DNA of 64,000 bases from Planctomycetota bacterium (lineage in GTDB: Bacteria > Planctomycetota > UBA1135): the NCBI GenBank assembly GCA_018671175.1, contig JABHIE010000018.1:117062-181061 (forward strand). Direction: 5' to 3'. The notes beneath the pieces were generated by a model. That model ran no database searches. It was not told the DNA's origin and worked only from the letters and a program-made list of their open reading frames with translations. Below, piece by piece: positions 54,413 through 62,255 of the stretch. Position numbers and translations under genes: made by a program. Within the stretch, counting starts at the first letter, position 1. Each line of letters opens with the position of its first letter.

Positions 54413-55435
54413 CTAAGGAATCGCACGCAAACGAAGTGTTGCGTCGCGGCCTAAGTTGCCCGCCTCAATAGACATTACTGTTGTTTTCCAAATCTGCCGC
54501 CACGCATCCCTTGACTTAAACTCAATTAGAAAGGGCAGCATGTCTTGTTGCCCTTCGCGCACATAAAGCTGGAGAGCGATTAAAGCAGCGGCCCTAATGT
54601 CGTCTGTGCCTACGCGAGCGGTTTCTAGCGAAGCGGGCGACAACAAATCCTTCGCATAAGCAGCGGCGGCAGGCCCCCGTGAAGAGTCGTGGATTCTTGA
54701 CTCGAACAGTACCGATAACGCAACGCCTCGTGAATTAGGGGGTGTATTGGGTGACAGCAATAGATCTTTCCAAGCATCTGCTGCTGCTTGAGTTTCTCCC
54801 CAAGCTTGGAGCATATAAATGGCATTGCGGCTATTTGGATTCTGCTTAATCTGTTCCGACAACATCATTGCTAACTTTACTCGCCTCTGTTTATCGGGAA
54901 TGATATTAAGGCCCCTCGCCACTACCGTGAGGACATCACGATCCATGCTGGAATAAAAATCCAAACCAATTTCCAGTACATCGTGTGGATCAAGCATAGA
55001 AAACAATACGCCGGCAATAACAGATTTTGCATCAACCGATAAAAACTCATATTCGCCATCATTTGAAAGCATGAGCAATAGTTCTTGACGAGCATCTTGT
55101 TGGCCAAACCCTGAAAGGCAATCAATCATTCCAGAATAAGTCACGGAGATGTTTGCCGAGCTGTAAAACACTTCCAAATCACCTTTGTGCTTGCCAAAAC
55201 AATCAAGGATTCGCTTTTGTGGCGTATCGAGCGTACGGCTCATCAGCTCTGGCTCTTTCGGTTCTGGAACAATTTCGGGTCGAGCATAATTAATGTCTGT
55301 GGCGGGTTTTGCCGCAAACGTCTCTGACGGCACTGCGCCTTTTACTTCAATCTGGCCATCACCCTCACTGCAGAGCATAAAAACGAACAGCGACCCAAAT
55401 GCAAAAAGTGACAATGCGAGAAGCTTTTTCATCAT
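54413..55435 (-). CDS. Exported HEAT-like protein of unknown function
   Basis: 340 aa. Signal or anchor LLALSLFAFGSLFVFML at the N-terminus followed by a Pro/Glu-rich linker (PEIVPEPKEPEL) and an all-helical region, e.g. QQDARQELLLMLSNDGEY, DPHDVLEIGLDFYSSM, SSRGPAAAAYAKDLLS, that looks like HEAT or armadillo-type repeats. No family recognised. Its ATG overlaps the stop of the upstream gene (ATGA), so the two are coupled. Lies in an insert between sdhB and a decayed sdhB fragment. Confidence 0.7.
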   Translation of the reverse strand: MMKKLLALSLFAFGSLFVFMLCSEGDGQIEVKGAVPSETFAAKPATDINYARPEIVPEPKEPELMSRTLDTPQKRILDCFGKHKGDLEVFYSSANISVTYSGMIDCLSGFGQQDARQELLLMLSNDGEYEFLSVDAKSVIAGVLFSMLDPHDVLEIGLDFYSSMDRDVLTVVARGLNIIPDKQRRVKLAMMLSEQIKQNPNSRNAIYMLQAWGETQAAADAWKDLLLSPNTPPNSRGVALSVLFESRIHDSSRGPAAAAYAKDLLSPASLETARVGTDDIRAAALIALQLYVREGQQDMLPFLIEFKSRDAWRQIWKTTVMSIEAGNLGRDATLRLRAIP

Positions 55436-56169
55436 TTCATTCTATTTTCAAGGATCTCCAGAAATTGAAAGAGCTCTTTCTCTGGAATAAAACTACGGGC
55501 CTGGCCGAGCAGGGCATTCAGTAATACCCTAGGCTCTGGGCCCTCGCGCAAGGCTTGCGCGAGGGCTTCTGTGCCCGCCGGAATTTGGTATGCATAAAAA
55601 GCGGCTTGATTAATGTATGAATTCGCAAAACCTTGATTTTTTAGAAAATCCGGCCAGCCATCGCTTAACTGAATGAGTTGAAACAAACGCGCAAACTCTT
55701 CTGGCGAAGCTTTATACAATGCGGCATTCAAAATATGTTGACGAAAGTCTACTCGACAAGCTTGGTCAACGACGCAGTCAAAGAGCACGCTCCTTGCGGA
55801 CGGTGAGTTCAACCCACTCAGTAATTGGACCATGCCATGACTGTAGTCAACGCCTGCAATAATTTGCTCTGAATAGTGGGCACAAATCGCGCTAGCTTCT
55901 TCCTCGGGAACCGTTTCTAGGGCCAGGAATAATGTTGTATCTGCAAAACCACCCTCTTGCGAAATATCAAGCTGCCTTTCCGCAACTGACAACCATAGCC
56001 GCGCATCGCTAGCCTGGAAAATCTGCTGCAGAGATTCAAAACGCTGGCCCGCGTTGGTAGGGCCTAATGTAATAATTTCCTGAATCTTGTCCTTCTCTTC
56101 CAAATTGTTAAACGGATGTGGAGAGCAAGAAACAAAGACAAGACAGAGCAATAAATGCACTACTCGCAA
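55432..56169 (-). CDS. Lipoprotein of unknown function, helical
   Basis: 245 aa. Lipobox LVFVSC (Cys about 15), then helical repeats (NAGQRFESLQQIF, LWLSVAERQLD, AARSVLF-like NSPSARSVLFD, EGPEPRVLLNALLGQ). Architecture resembles its downstream partner. Not recognised. Coupled to that partner by a 4-bp overlap; both probably act at the inner or outer membrane face of the periplasm. Confidence 0.7.
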   Translation of the reverse strand: MRVVHLLLCLVFVSCSPHPFNNLEEKDKIQEIITLGPTNAGQRFESLQQIFQASDARLWLSVAERQLDISQEGGFADTTLFLALETVPEEEASAICAHYSEQIIAGVDYSHGMVQLLSGLNSPSARSVLFDCVVDQACRVDFRQHILNAALYKASPEEFARLFQLIQLSDGWPDFLKNQGFANSYINQAAFYAYQIPAGTEALAQALREGPEPRVLLNALLGQARSFIPEKELFQFLEILENRMK

Positions 56170-56286
56170 ATTTCTGTCCGGTAGGAAACAGTGTATTGTG
56201 AAAAAACTACTGCTGGGAATAAAACTACTAAAAACAGAAGGTACTTCATGTCGTCAGTCTAGCACTCGCAAGCCAAGCCCACAAAG

Positions 56287-56331
56287 TCGGCCCAAAGAAG
56301 TGTCGGTTAAGTTCATCAGCGAAATGAATCG
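56287..56331 (+). pseudogene. sdhB: Decayed 3'-end fragment of a second sdhB
   Basis: [15 protein letters not shown] matches the C-terminal [15 protein letters not shown] of the intact sdhB at about 54.31-54.36 kb. At base level about 35 of 45 positions agree; of nine changed codons six are synonymous, so this is not a recent copy but a remnant of a diverged homolog. It is followed by a stop (GTAAGC then TAA) and lies next to the CYTH gene. Confidence 0.75.
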
Positions 56332-56338
56332 TGTAAGC

Positions 56339-56344
56339 TAAACT
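56339..56344 (+). promoter_or_regulatory. -10-like TAAACT before the CYTH gene
   Basis: Ends 6 nt before the ATG at 56351, directly after the sdhB remnant; no Shine-Dalgarno is present. Confidence 0.3.
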
Positions 56345-56350
56345 GCTCGC

Positions 56351-56947
56351 ATGGCTCTAGAAATCGAAGCTAAATTCGTCGCACCCGGGCCCGAGGCTCG
56401 CCTGCAGTTACCGACTGCGTTGGCAAGCCTTGGGCTTGAGCTTTTTGATGCCGAGCATCGGTTGGTCGTCGATGTTTATCGCGATACCGCAGATGGAACG
56501 CTCGCGACAAGTGGCTGGGCCTTGCGGTACCGAAGTGTTGCCGGCGTCGATGGGTTTTTGAAAACGCAAAAGGCCCTGACCGCGGTGGCCGCCAACGGCA
56601 TTGCAAGTCGAGAAGAGCTTGAAGAGCATGTTGCCGCAATCGATGAAAATTTCGATAAACAACCACTCACTGATTTATTCAAAGTCTTCCAAGACCGCTG
56701 GGTTTGGCAAGTGCGTGGCTCAGACGGGCTTTGGGCCGAGGCGAGTTACGACTTTGTGCAGTGGCGTAAACGCGGTGACCGTGGCGTCCTCTGCGCCGAA
56801 GCACACGAGGTTGAAATTGAATTGAAGTCTGGCAACGCGCATGCGCAAGCCTTGGCGAATCTCATTTCACAGGTTGAGCGCGCGACGGGTTGGCCGACTT
56901 CCGCTGAATCGAAATATGCACGGGGTTTGAAGTTGGTGCAGTGCTAG
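56351..56947 (+). CDS. CYTH-domain protein (triphosphate-hydrolase/adenylate-cyclase-type)
   Basis: 198 aa triphosphate tunnel fold. N-terminal EIEAKF is the ExExK signature, and charged strands RLVVDVYRDTADG, WALRYRS, LKTQKAL and CAEAHEVEIELKSG supply the basic and acidic tunnel residues; EAKY-like ESKYARG closes it. Members hydrolyse inorganic or nucleoside triphosphates. No CHAD domain. Neighbours give no clue to the substrate. Confidence 0.88.
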   Translation: MALEIEAKFVAPGPEARLQLPTALASLGLELFDAEHRLVVDVYRDTADGTLATSGWALRYRSVAGVDGFLKTQKALTAVAANGIASREELEEHVAAIDENFDKQPLTDLFKVFQDRWVWQVRGSDGLWAEASYDFVQWRKRGDRGVLCAEAHEVEIELKSGNAHAQALANLISQVERATGWPTSAESKYARGLKLVQC

Positions 56948-56976
56948 CTGATGGTCTTGCTATGGAAGCCCGGCCC

Positions 56977-58107
56977 TTACTTCCGGTCAGGCGACACCCA
57001 AATATAAGCGTAGATCGCCAAAAGCACGGCGAAAGAAGCCATCCAGAGTGTCTGGGAAACGGCGACCCAAGTGATGTAGTGCGACATGTCGATTAGCGGA
57101 AAAACCACACGAACGATGGCGCTGCACAGCATGAGAATAAAAACGAGGGTCAGTGCCTTGGGCGGGTCGCTGACGGCGCGACCTGTGTGGCCGAGAGAAA
57201 CGCGCGACATAATGCCGATTGTCATCATGCCGATGCCACCGATAGCAAAAGCGTGCGTCGCGAGTTGAGGCATAACAGAACCAAGCGCGATGGAGAATGG
57301 CTTGATGGCGAAACCCAATACAGTGATCGCATAGGCGACAAATAAAACCCACAGCAAGGGCTTCCGCCAAATGCCCGGCGTGTACCAACCGATGAGTTTT
57401 AGGCTATGCATCACAAAAAGCGCCGATGACAAAATGCCGACGAGTAGTGGCGGTGCGTCAAAAGTGTCAGCGAATGCAAAAAGCAAAAACACAATCAGAC
57501 TCGATTTGTCGACCCACTTATGGTGCCGAGGCTGAAACGCGTAACCCACGCCTTTGGAAATAAACATCGGCAAGATGCGCCGACTGATAATAAACACCAC
57601 GGCGATGATGGCGTAAAAGCCCAAATAAAGGCCCTCTCGAACATGGCCTGCATAATAGAGCGCGTTGCTCAGCGTAAGAATCGCAAGCTGCGCGAGGATG
57701 ACCAAATTCCCCCATTGCTTCGCTTTAAGGATGGGCCTTGAAATCGCCACCGCCAAAGCAAAAGCAAATAGGATGTCAACCACAGCGATGAGGTGTGACG
57801 AAATCGAATCGCCGGCAAAAGGCAAAATGCGGGCCGTTGCCCAAAGTAAAAACAAGCCCAAGAGTGGTTTGCCAACAGGCGTTTTTCCGCGCGTCCAATT
57901 TGGGACAGCCGTCAGTAAAAAGCCCGCGATGACCGCGAGGCCGTAACCAAAAATCATCTCATGCGCATGCCAGTTGGCAGGGGAGTTATGCGAGGGTCGC
58001 GGCCCCGTGGGGAAAATGTAGATGCTCATCCAAAGACCCATGGAAACGAGGGACCAAATACTTGCGCCAAGGAAAAACGGGCGCAAACCGATGCTTAGAA
58101 ATGTCAT
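56977..58107 (-). CDS. nnrS: NnrS-family heme-copper membrane protein
   Basis: 376 aa with about 12 helices. LRPFFLGASIWS, NWHAHEMIFGYG and GFLLTAVPNWTRG are the NnrS signature; further His residues occur in helix 9-10 (QLATHAFAIGGIG). NnrS proteins are linked to nitric oxide stress in denitrifiers, though the mechanism is unclear. One bp separates it from the cytochrome gene upstream, so they form one operon. Confidence 0.9.
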   Translation of the reverse strand: MTFLSIGLRPFFLGASIWSLVSMGLWMSIYIFPTGPRPSHNSPANWHAHEMIFGYGLAVIAGFLLTAVPNWTRGKTPVGKPLLGLFLLWATARILPFAGDSISSHLIAVVDILFAFALAVAISRPILKAKQWGNLVILAQLAILTLSNALYYAGHVREGLYLGFYAIIAVVFIISRRILPMFISKGVGYAFQPRHHKWVDKSSLIVFLLFAFADTFDAPPLLVGILSSALFVMHSLKLIGWYTPGIWRKPLLWVLFVAYAITVLGFAIKPFSIALGSVMPQLATHAFAIGGIGMMTIGIMSRVSLGHTGRAVSDPPKALTLVFILMLCSAIVRVVFPLIDMSHYITWVAVSQTLWMASFAVLLAIYAYIWVSPDRK

Positions 58108-58108
58108 G

Positions 58109-58600
58109 TTAATTCTGCGGGGATTCTACTTTGAAAAATGAAACCTTTTCCATGTCGTGGCAGGTGTTGCAGTTTTGCGTAAAGGCGACAAAGCGCTCTT
58201 CGAACAATGCGAGGTCTTTTTTTGCGACCGCTTCAACCATTGGCGGAAAACCCGTTTCAAAAAACCAATCATAAGAAGTCGCGCGCTTAGGGCGCCGCTC
58301 TTTACCGAGACTCATAGTGAGCTTGAGCTTATTCAGCTGATACTCGGCGGCCTCCCAGTTTTGCTGACGGCCCGCTTTGGCGAGTTGTTGATAGCGCCAA
58401 TCGACCTCCATCATGACGAGATCGTTTCCGCGTAAGTGGGTTGCGACGGTATCTAGCTTTTCGAGGTTTGAACCAGTCAGCCAACCCGCCTTGCCGACGG
58501 GTGTATCGCTGGATGGCCCACACGCAGTCAGCGCTACGAGCGTGCAACAAAAAGCGACCAAGCGAATGGCCGCAGAATTAGCGTTTACCTCTCTTCTCAT
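58109..58600 (-). CDS. Monoheme c-type cytochrome lipoprotein, cytochrome c'-like
   Basis: 163 aa. Lipobox LVALTAC (Cys about 28), helical body, and one heme motif CNTCH near the C-terminus (about 145-149). A C-terminal CxxCH after four helices is the layout of cytochrome c' type proteins, which bind NO. ATG at 58600 selected: TATAGT lies 6 nt upstream, while an open frame reaching 58645 overlaps the divergent trmL. Operonic with nnrS. Confidence 0.75.
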   Translation of the reverse strand: MRREVNANSAAIRLVAFCCTLVALTACGPSSDTPVGKAGWLTGSNLEKLDTVATHLRGNDLVMMEVDWRYQQLAKAGRQQNWEAAEYQLNKLKLTMSLGKERRPKRATSYDWFFETGFPPMVEAVAKKDLALFEERFVAFTQNCNTCHDMEKVSFFKVESPQN

Positions 58601-58606
58601 ACCGAA

Positions 58607-58612
58607 ACTATA
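58607..58612 (-). promoter_or_regulatory. -10-like TATAGT before the cytochrome/nnrS operon
   Basis: Ends 6 nt before the ATG at 58600; back to back with the trmL element within a 39-bp intergenic space. Confidence 0.4.
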
Positions 58613-58627
58613 AACCCGCCAGCTTAG

Positions 58628-58633
58628 TAAAAT
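58628..58633 (+). promoter_or_regulatory. -10-like TAAAAT before trmL
   Basis: Ends 6 nt before the ATG at 58640; no Shine-Dalgarno. Confidence 0.4.
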
Positions 58634-58639
58634 CACCCC

Positions 58640-59101
58640 ATGCATCTAGTCCTTGTCCACCCGGAAATCCCAAACAACACGGGGTGTATTGGTCGCTTGG
58701 CGGTTGGGTTGGGCTTGCCGCTGCATCTCGTGCAGCCAATCGGGTTTTCACTCGAAGATAAATACCTCAAACGCGCGGGGCTTGATTACTGGAGTAAGGT
58801 TGATTTGCGGCTTCACGAAAACTGGAGCGCCTGTCTCAAATCACTCGGCGCGACGACCGAAAGGCTTCATTTTTTTACTGCGCGTGGCGGCACTTCACTT
58901 TTTGATGTTGGTTTCAGTAAAGACGCGATTCTAGTTTTCGGTGGCGAGTCGCAAGGCCTTCCTGCGGAAATACTCGACGCCTTCCCCAGTCAGCGCGTGC
59001 GGATTCCGATCAAAAACGAAATCCGCTCGCTCAACATCGCTGATGCCGTTTGCTTGGCGGCTTACACGGCCCTCGTTTCGGCTGAGATGCCGTTGCCGTA
59101 A
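58640..59101 (+). CDS. trmL: tRNA (cytidine/uridine-34-2'-O)-methyltransferase, SPOUT family
   Basis: 153 aa, the compact SPOUT size of TrmL. LVHPEIPNNTGCIGRLAVG, FGGESQGLPAEI and IPIKNEIRSLNIADAVCLAAY (quoted in part) are the three SPOUT motifs forming the trefoil knot and SAM site. It methylates the wobble ribose of certain leucine tRNAs. Together with queG and dus it makes three tRNA-modification genes in this window. Confidence 0.93.
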   Translation: MHLVLVHPEIPNNTGCIGRLAVGLGLPLHLVQPIGFSLEDKYLKRAGLDYWSKVDLRLHENWSACLKSLGATTERLHFFTARGGTSLFDVGFSKDAILVFGGESQGLPAEILDAFPSQRVRIPIKNEIRSLNIADAVCLAAYTALVSAEMPLP

Positions 59102-59117
59102 TGCACGATTACGCGAA

Positions 59118-60173
59118 TTAAAACTTAATATTGAAATCGACACGAAAACGATAAGTATCGTTTAACTCGGTGTCATTTTCAGTTTCTTGCATGGCCCAAA
59201 TGTGAAGGCCGACATTTTTAGCAATCGACTTTTTCCAGCCAGCAACAAAGCCCGTGAAATTAGTGTTGCCCGTCGCCCAATCATCTTGTGCGTATTGGCT
59301 GAACACTGCGTCGGCTTCGATTTCTTGGCGCTGGATGTAAACCTTTGCGCCGTCTTCGAGCTTCATGGAAAGACCAAAAGCTTGACCACTATCATCGACG
59401 CCATCGTTGTCGCTGTAGTTTTCGATAAACTCAGCAGCAAAAGTGAAATCGCCTGTTTCGAAAGTTAGGATTGGATTCAAAATGCGATAATGATTTGCCA
59501 CATCGACATTGTTTGAAAAGTTGTACATACCAAAGGAAAGACCAAAAGTATCTTCACCCATTTCCTTGGTGCCGGCAAACTGAGCCACCTGGATGGTCTC
59601 ATCGCGGCCGCGGTTGACTTCGTCCATGACATAGAGGCCAACATTAAACTTGTTGGTGTCGAACAGGCCAAAGTAATCGTGGCTCCAAGTCATAGCAAAA
59701 CCCTCTGGCTGAACATCACCATCCCAGACGAGCTCACCGTAAACAGGGTTTTTCGCAAAGCCGTGGCCAAACTTACCGAAGGTCATGGTCGCGCCCTGGA
59801 ACCAAGTCGGCTCGTAGGTCAAAAACAAACGATCGAGGCTCATCTCGAAAGACGAGAAGTCGCTTGTGCCGCCTGTATCGCCACCAAGGTCAACATGGGT
59901 GCTGTTTGCATTAGTCGAGTCGCCTGAAACCAAACGGGCGCCAAACTTAATGTTGTCGGCCAATTGGTAATTTGCGCCTACGCGAAAACGCAATCGACCA
60001 CGAAAGCGGTCGTCTGTGTCTGTGTCGTAGTCAGTTATTTCTGCACGAAGACGGAAGTCGCTGGAGAATTCCCAGCCAGGCATTTCACGATCGTTGCATT
60101 CTTGTGCGCTAGCGGCACCAGCCAAAACTAGGCCAGCGGTCATGACGCAAAGGTTGTTGAGCAAGTAGTTCAT
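59118..60173 (-). CDS. Outer-membrane porin (putative porin family)
   Basis: 351 aa. Signal peptide (LCVMTAGLVLAGAASAQ) then alternating beta-strand sequence with DYDTDTDDRFRGRLRFRVGANYQ-like strands (FRGRLRFRVG), a maltoporin/alginate-porin-like periodicity, and a terminal Phe (DFNIKF) that fits the BAM insertion signal. Probably a passive channel; substrate unknown. Start ATG at 60173, with a -10-like CATAAT 6 nt upstream, was preferred over the longer frame. Confidence 0.85.
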   Translation of the reverse strand: MNYLLNNLCVMTAGLVLAGAASAQECNDREMPGWEFSSDFRLRAEITDYDTDTDDRFRGRLRFRVGANYQLADNIKFGARLVSGDSTNANSTHVDLGGDTGGTSDFSSFEMSLDRLFLTYEPTWFQGATMTFGKFGHGFAKNPVYGELVWDGDVQPEGFAMTWSHDYFGLFDTNKFNVGLYVMDEVNRGRDETIQVAQFAGTKEMGEDTFGLSFGMYNFSNNVDVANHYRILNPILTFETGDFTFAAEFIENYSDNDGVDDSGQAFGLSMKLEDGAKVYIQRQEIEADAVFSQYAQDDWATGNTNFTGFVAGWKKSIAKNVGLHIWAMQETENDTELNDTYRFRVDFNIKF

Positions 60174-60179
60174 TGTCGT

Positions 60180-60185
60180 ATTATG
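60180..60185 (-). promoter_or_regulatory. -10-like CATAAT before the porin gene
   Basis: Ends 6 nt before the ATG at 60173. A -35 is not evident. Confidence 0.3.
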
Positions 60186-60235
60186 AATGCGCGACATGAA
60201 ACCGTTATGCAAAGTGCGTGAAGAATGCGTGAACG

Positions 60236-61000
60236 CTAATCCCGCCCGGGCACACTCACACAAACCGCGTCAGGCCTCGAAACTGCGCCGCCAAACGCCC
60301 AGCTCAACATATGCCGCGCAACATAATCGGGCGTGAAGAATGCATCATTCTCTTTCAACTCCAAAAACTTCCCCACCATCGGGAAGACGCTCTCATCGCA
60401 AGCACGGATGGTCTCTTGCATCGCGGTATCAATGATGCCCGGCGCGACTGCGTAGGCGCGGAAACCCGTGTTGCCGGCGGCGGCTTCATCTAATTGAGTC
60501 GCCTCGGTCAATCGCTCAACCGCTGCCTTGCCCGCGCAATAAGCAGCCCACCCCGCGTAACCATTCCAGGCGGCTCCGGATGAAATGTTCATGACCACAC
60601 CTTCACCGCCATGTTCGCGTTGATGATTTAGAAAATCACGCATGCCGAAGAACACACCCATGAAATTGATATCCATGTGCCGCCGCAAATCGCTCGACAC
60701 CAAATCGCGCAACGGTGCGATGGGTTCAAGCACGCCCGCGTTGTTGACCCACAAATCAATCACGCCAAATGCCTGCACGACTTCCTGAGCAAACGCCGCC
60801 ATCGCAAGCTCATCCGCCACATCAACCTGCCGCGCGATTTCACAAGCGTCGCTCGGCATCGAGAGCCCACACCCCGCGACTCGCATTCCGAGGCTCTTGC
60901 AGGTTTCCGCCATTCCAGCGCCAAGACCGCTTGATGCGCCCGTAATCACAATCGTGCGGCCGACCAAGCTGGAGAGTTCAGGGGTGGTTATCAAGTCCAT
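60236..61000 (-). CDS. Short-chain dehydrogenase/reductase
   Basis: 254 aa. TGASSGLGAGMAE nucleotide motif, NNAGV, and the catalytic YAGWAAYCAGK tyrosine-lysine pair with the preceding Ser in NISSGAAW. The substrate cannot be told. A -10-like TAGACT (61007-61012) lies 6 nt before the ATG, and it is divergent from dus, 20 bp away. Confidence 0.92.
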   Translation of the reverse strand: MDLITTPELSSLVGRTIVITGASSGLGAGMAETCKSLGMRVAGCGLSMPSDACEIARQVDVADELAMAAFAQEVVQAFGVIDLWVNNAGVLEPIAPLRDLVSSDLRRHMDINFMGVFFGMRDFLNHQREHGGEGVVMNISSGAAWNGYAGWAAYCAGKAAVERLTEATQLDEAAAGNTGFRAYAVAPGIIDTAMQETIRACDESVFPMVGKFLELKENDAFFTPDYVARHMLSWAFGGAVSRPDAVCVSVPGRD

Positions 61001-61006
61001 GAAGTT

Positions 61007-61012
61007 AGTCTA
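61007..61012 (-). promoter_or_regulatory. -10-like TAGACT before the SDR gene
   Basis: Ends 6 nt before the ATG at 61000, in the 20-bp space shared with the divergent dus gene. Confidence 0.35.
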
Positions 61013-61020
61013 GCCCCCAC

Positions 61021-62031
61021 ATGCCCACGCCCCTCACCCTCGGCAAATCACTCACATTCGACCCGCCGCTACTTCTCGCACCGATGGATGGCGTGACCGA
61101 TGTCGCATTCCGCGGGCTTGTCGCCGATGTTTCTGGCACCGGCGCGCTCGGCGGGTCTTGCACGGCATTTGTGCGCGTAAGTAATGCGCCTACACCGATT
61201 GAAATTCTGCACAAGATGCTCGGGACGACCTGCGAGGGCAACTCCACAAATGATTCGATGTCCACGCCGCACCTCGGCCTCCAAATCATGGGGCACAACC
61301 CATCGCTCATGGCTGAAACCGCGGTACTCGCTGCCGAAGCAGGTGCGCCCTGGGTCGACATCAATTTCGGATGCCCTGCCCGCAAGGTCTGTGGTCATGG
61401 CGCAGGCTCAATCTTGCTCGAAGACCTCGACAAACTGGAAGACATCACAAGGCAAATGGCCGACGCTTGCCCCGTGCCTGTAACCGCCAAAATCCGCGCG
61501 GGTAGTCGCGACGACACGCAAATCGAAGAAATCGCTCAGCGCGTCGAGCAGGCGGGCGCGGCGGGGCTCATCATTCACGCGCGACTGCGAATTCAGGCCT
61601 ATTCCGAGCCGGCCGACTGGAGCCGCATCACTCGGGCGGTAAACGCGGTATCCATCCCCGTCATCGGAAACGGCTCGGCCGATACGCCTGAGCTCATCAA
61701 CCAAATGTTCAGCCAAACGGGTTGCGCCGGAGTCATGATCGGCCGCGCAGCTCTCGCCAACCCATGGGTTTTCCGCGATTGGGCAGACGCGAATGCCGGT
61801 CGCGAAATCACGCCGAGGTCAGAGGCTGAATATCTAAATTGGCTCCGTAAATACGACCAGCAAATGCAAGCCGGCGGCACAACCGACCACCATCGCCTCG
61901 GCAAGCTAAAACAACTAGCCAAAGCCTGGTCACTTGCAGGCGCATTGCCCGAAACGGAAACGCGGGCTGCGTTACGGGCGGATTGTGATTTGGATTTTTA
62001 TGCGTCCTTGGCCAAAGGCAACTCTTCATGA
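61021..62031 (+). CDS. dus: tRNA-dihydrouridine synthase
   Basis: 336-aa FMN TIM barrel that reduces uridine to dihydrouridine in tRNA. LLAPMDGVTDVAFR at the N-terminus, DINFGCPARKVCGHGAGS holding the catalytic Cys, AKIRAGSRD, IIHARLR, GNGSADTPEL and IGRAALANPW for FMN phosphate. The 3' end overlaps a convergent small lipoprotein gene by 34 bp. Confidence 0.94.
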   Translation: MPTPLTLGKSLTFDPPLLLAPMDGVTDVAFRGLVADVSGTGALGGSCTAFVRVSNAPTPIEILHKMLGTTCEGNSTNDSMSTPHLGLQIMGHNPSLMAETAVLAAEAGAPWVDINFGCPARKVCGHGAGSILLEDLDKLEDITRQMADACPVPVTAKIRAGSRDDTQIEEIAQRVEQAGAAGLIIHARLRIQAYSEPADWSRITRAVNAVSIPVIGNGSADTPELINQMFSQTGCAGVMIGRAALANPWVFRDWADANAGREITPRSEAEYLNWLRKYDQQMQAGGTTDHHRLGKLKQLAKAWSLAGALPETETRAALRADCDLDFYASLAKGNSS

Positions 62032-62201
62032 TTCCCGTGACAAGTGCCATCGCTGCAGCAATAACCCGCTGGCGTGTGGCATTTGCCGCCGCAGCAGATC
62101 GCGGCCGCATCGGTTGAATCGGGCGCGGGGCTTTCTTCGCCCGAGCATGCTGGAAGCGCCAAAGCCGCACCCAAAACAAAAAATGTGAGGAATTTCTTCA
62201 T
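61998..62201 (-). CDS. Small Cys-rich lipoprotein
   Basis: 67 aa. Lipobox LALPAC (Cys19), acidic linker, then CCGGKCH...YCCSDGTCHGNH with seven Cys and two or three His in about 25 residues, like a metal-binding or disulfide-rich module. Unrecognised. It overlaps the end of dus by 34 bp on the other strand; a signal peptide, lipobox and GATAAT 5 nt before the ATG support it as a real gene. Confidence 0.65.
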   Translation of the reverse strand: MKKFLTFFVLGAALALPACSGEESPAPDSTDAAAICCGGKCHTPAGYCCSDGTCHGNHEELPLAKDA

Positions 62202-62255
62202 ACCCCATTATCGCCTATAGAAACCCATGCGACAACCACCTAGCATTGTGGGCAG

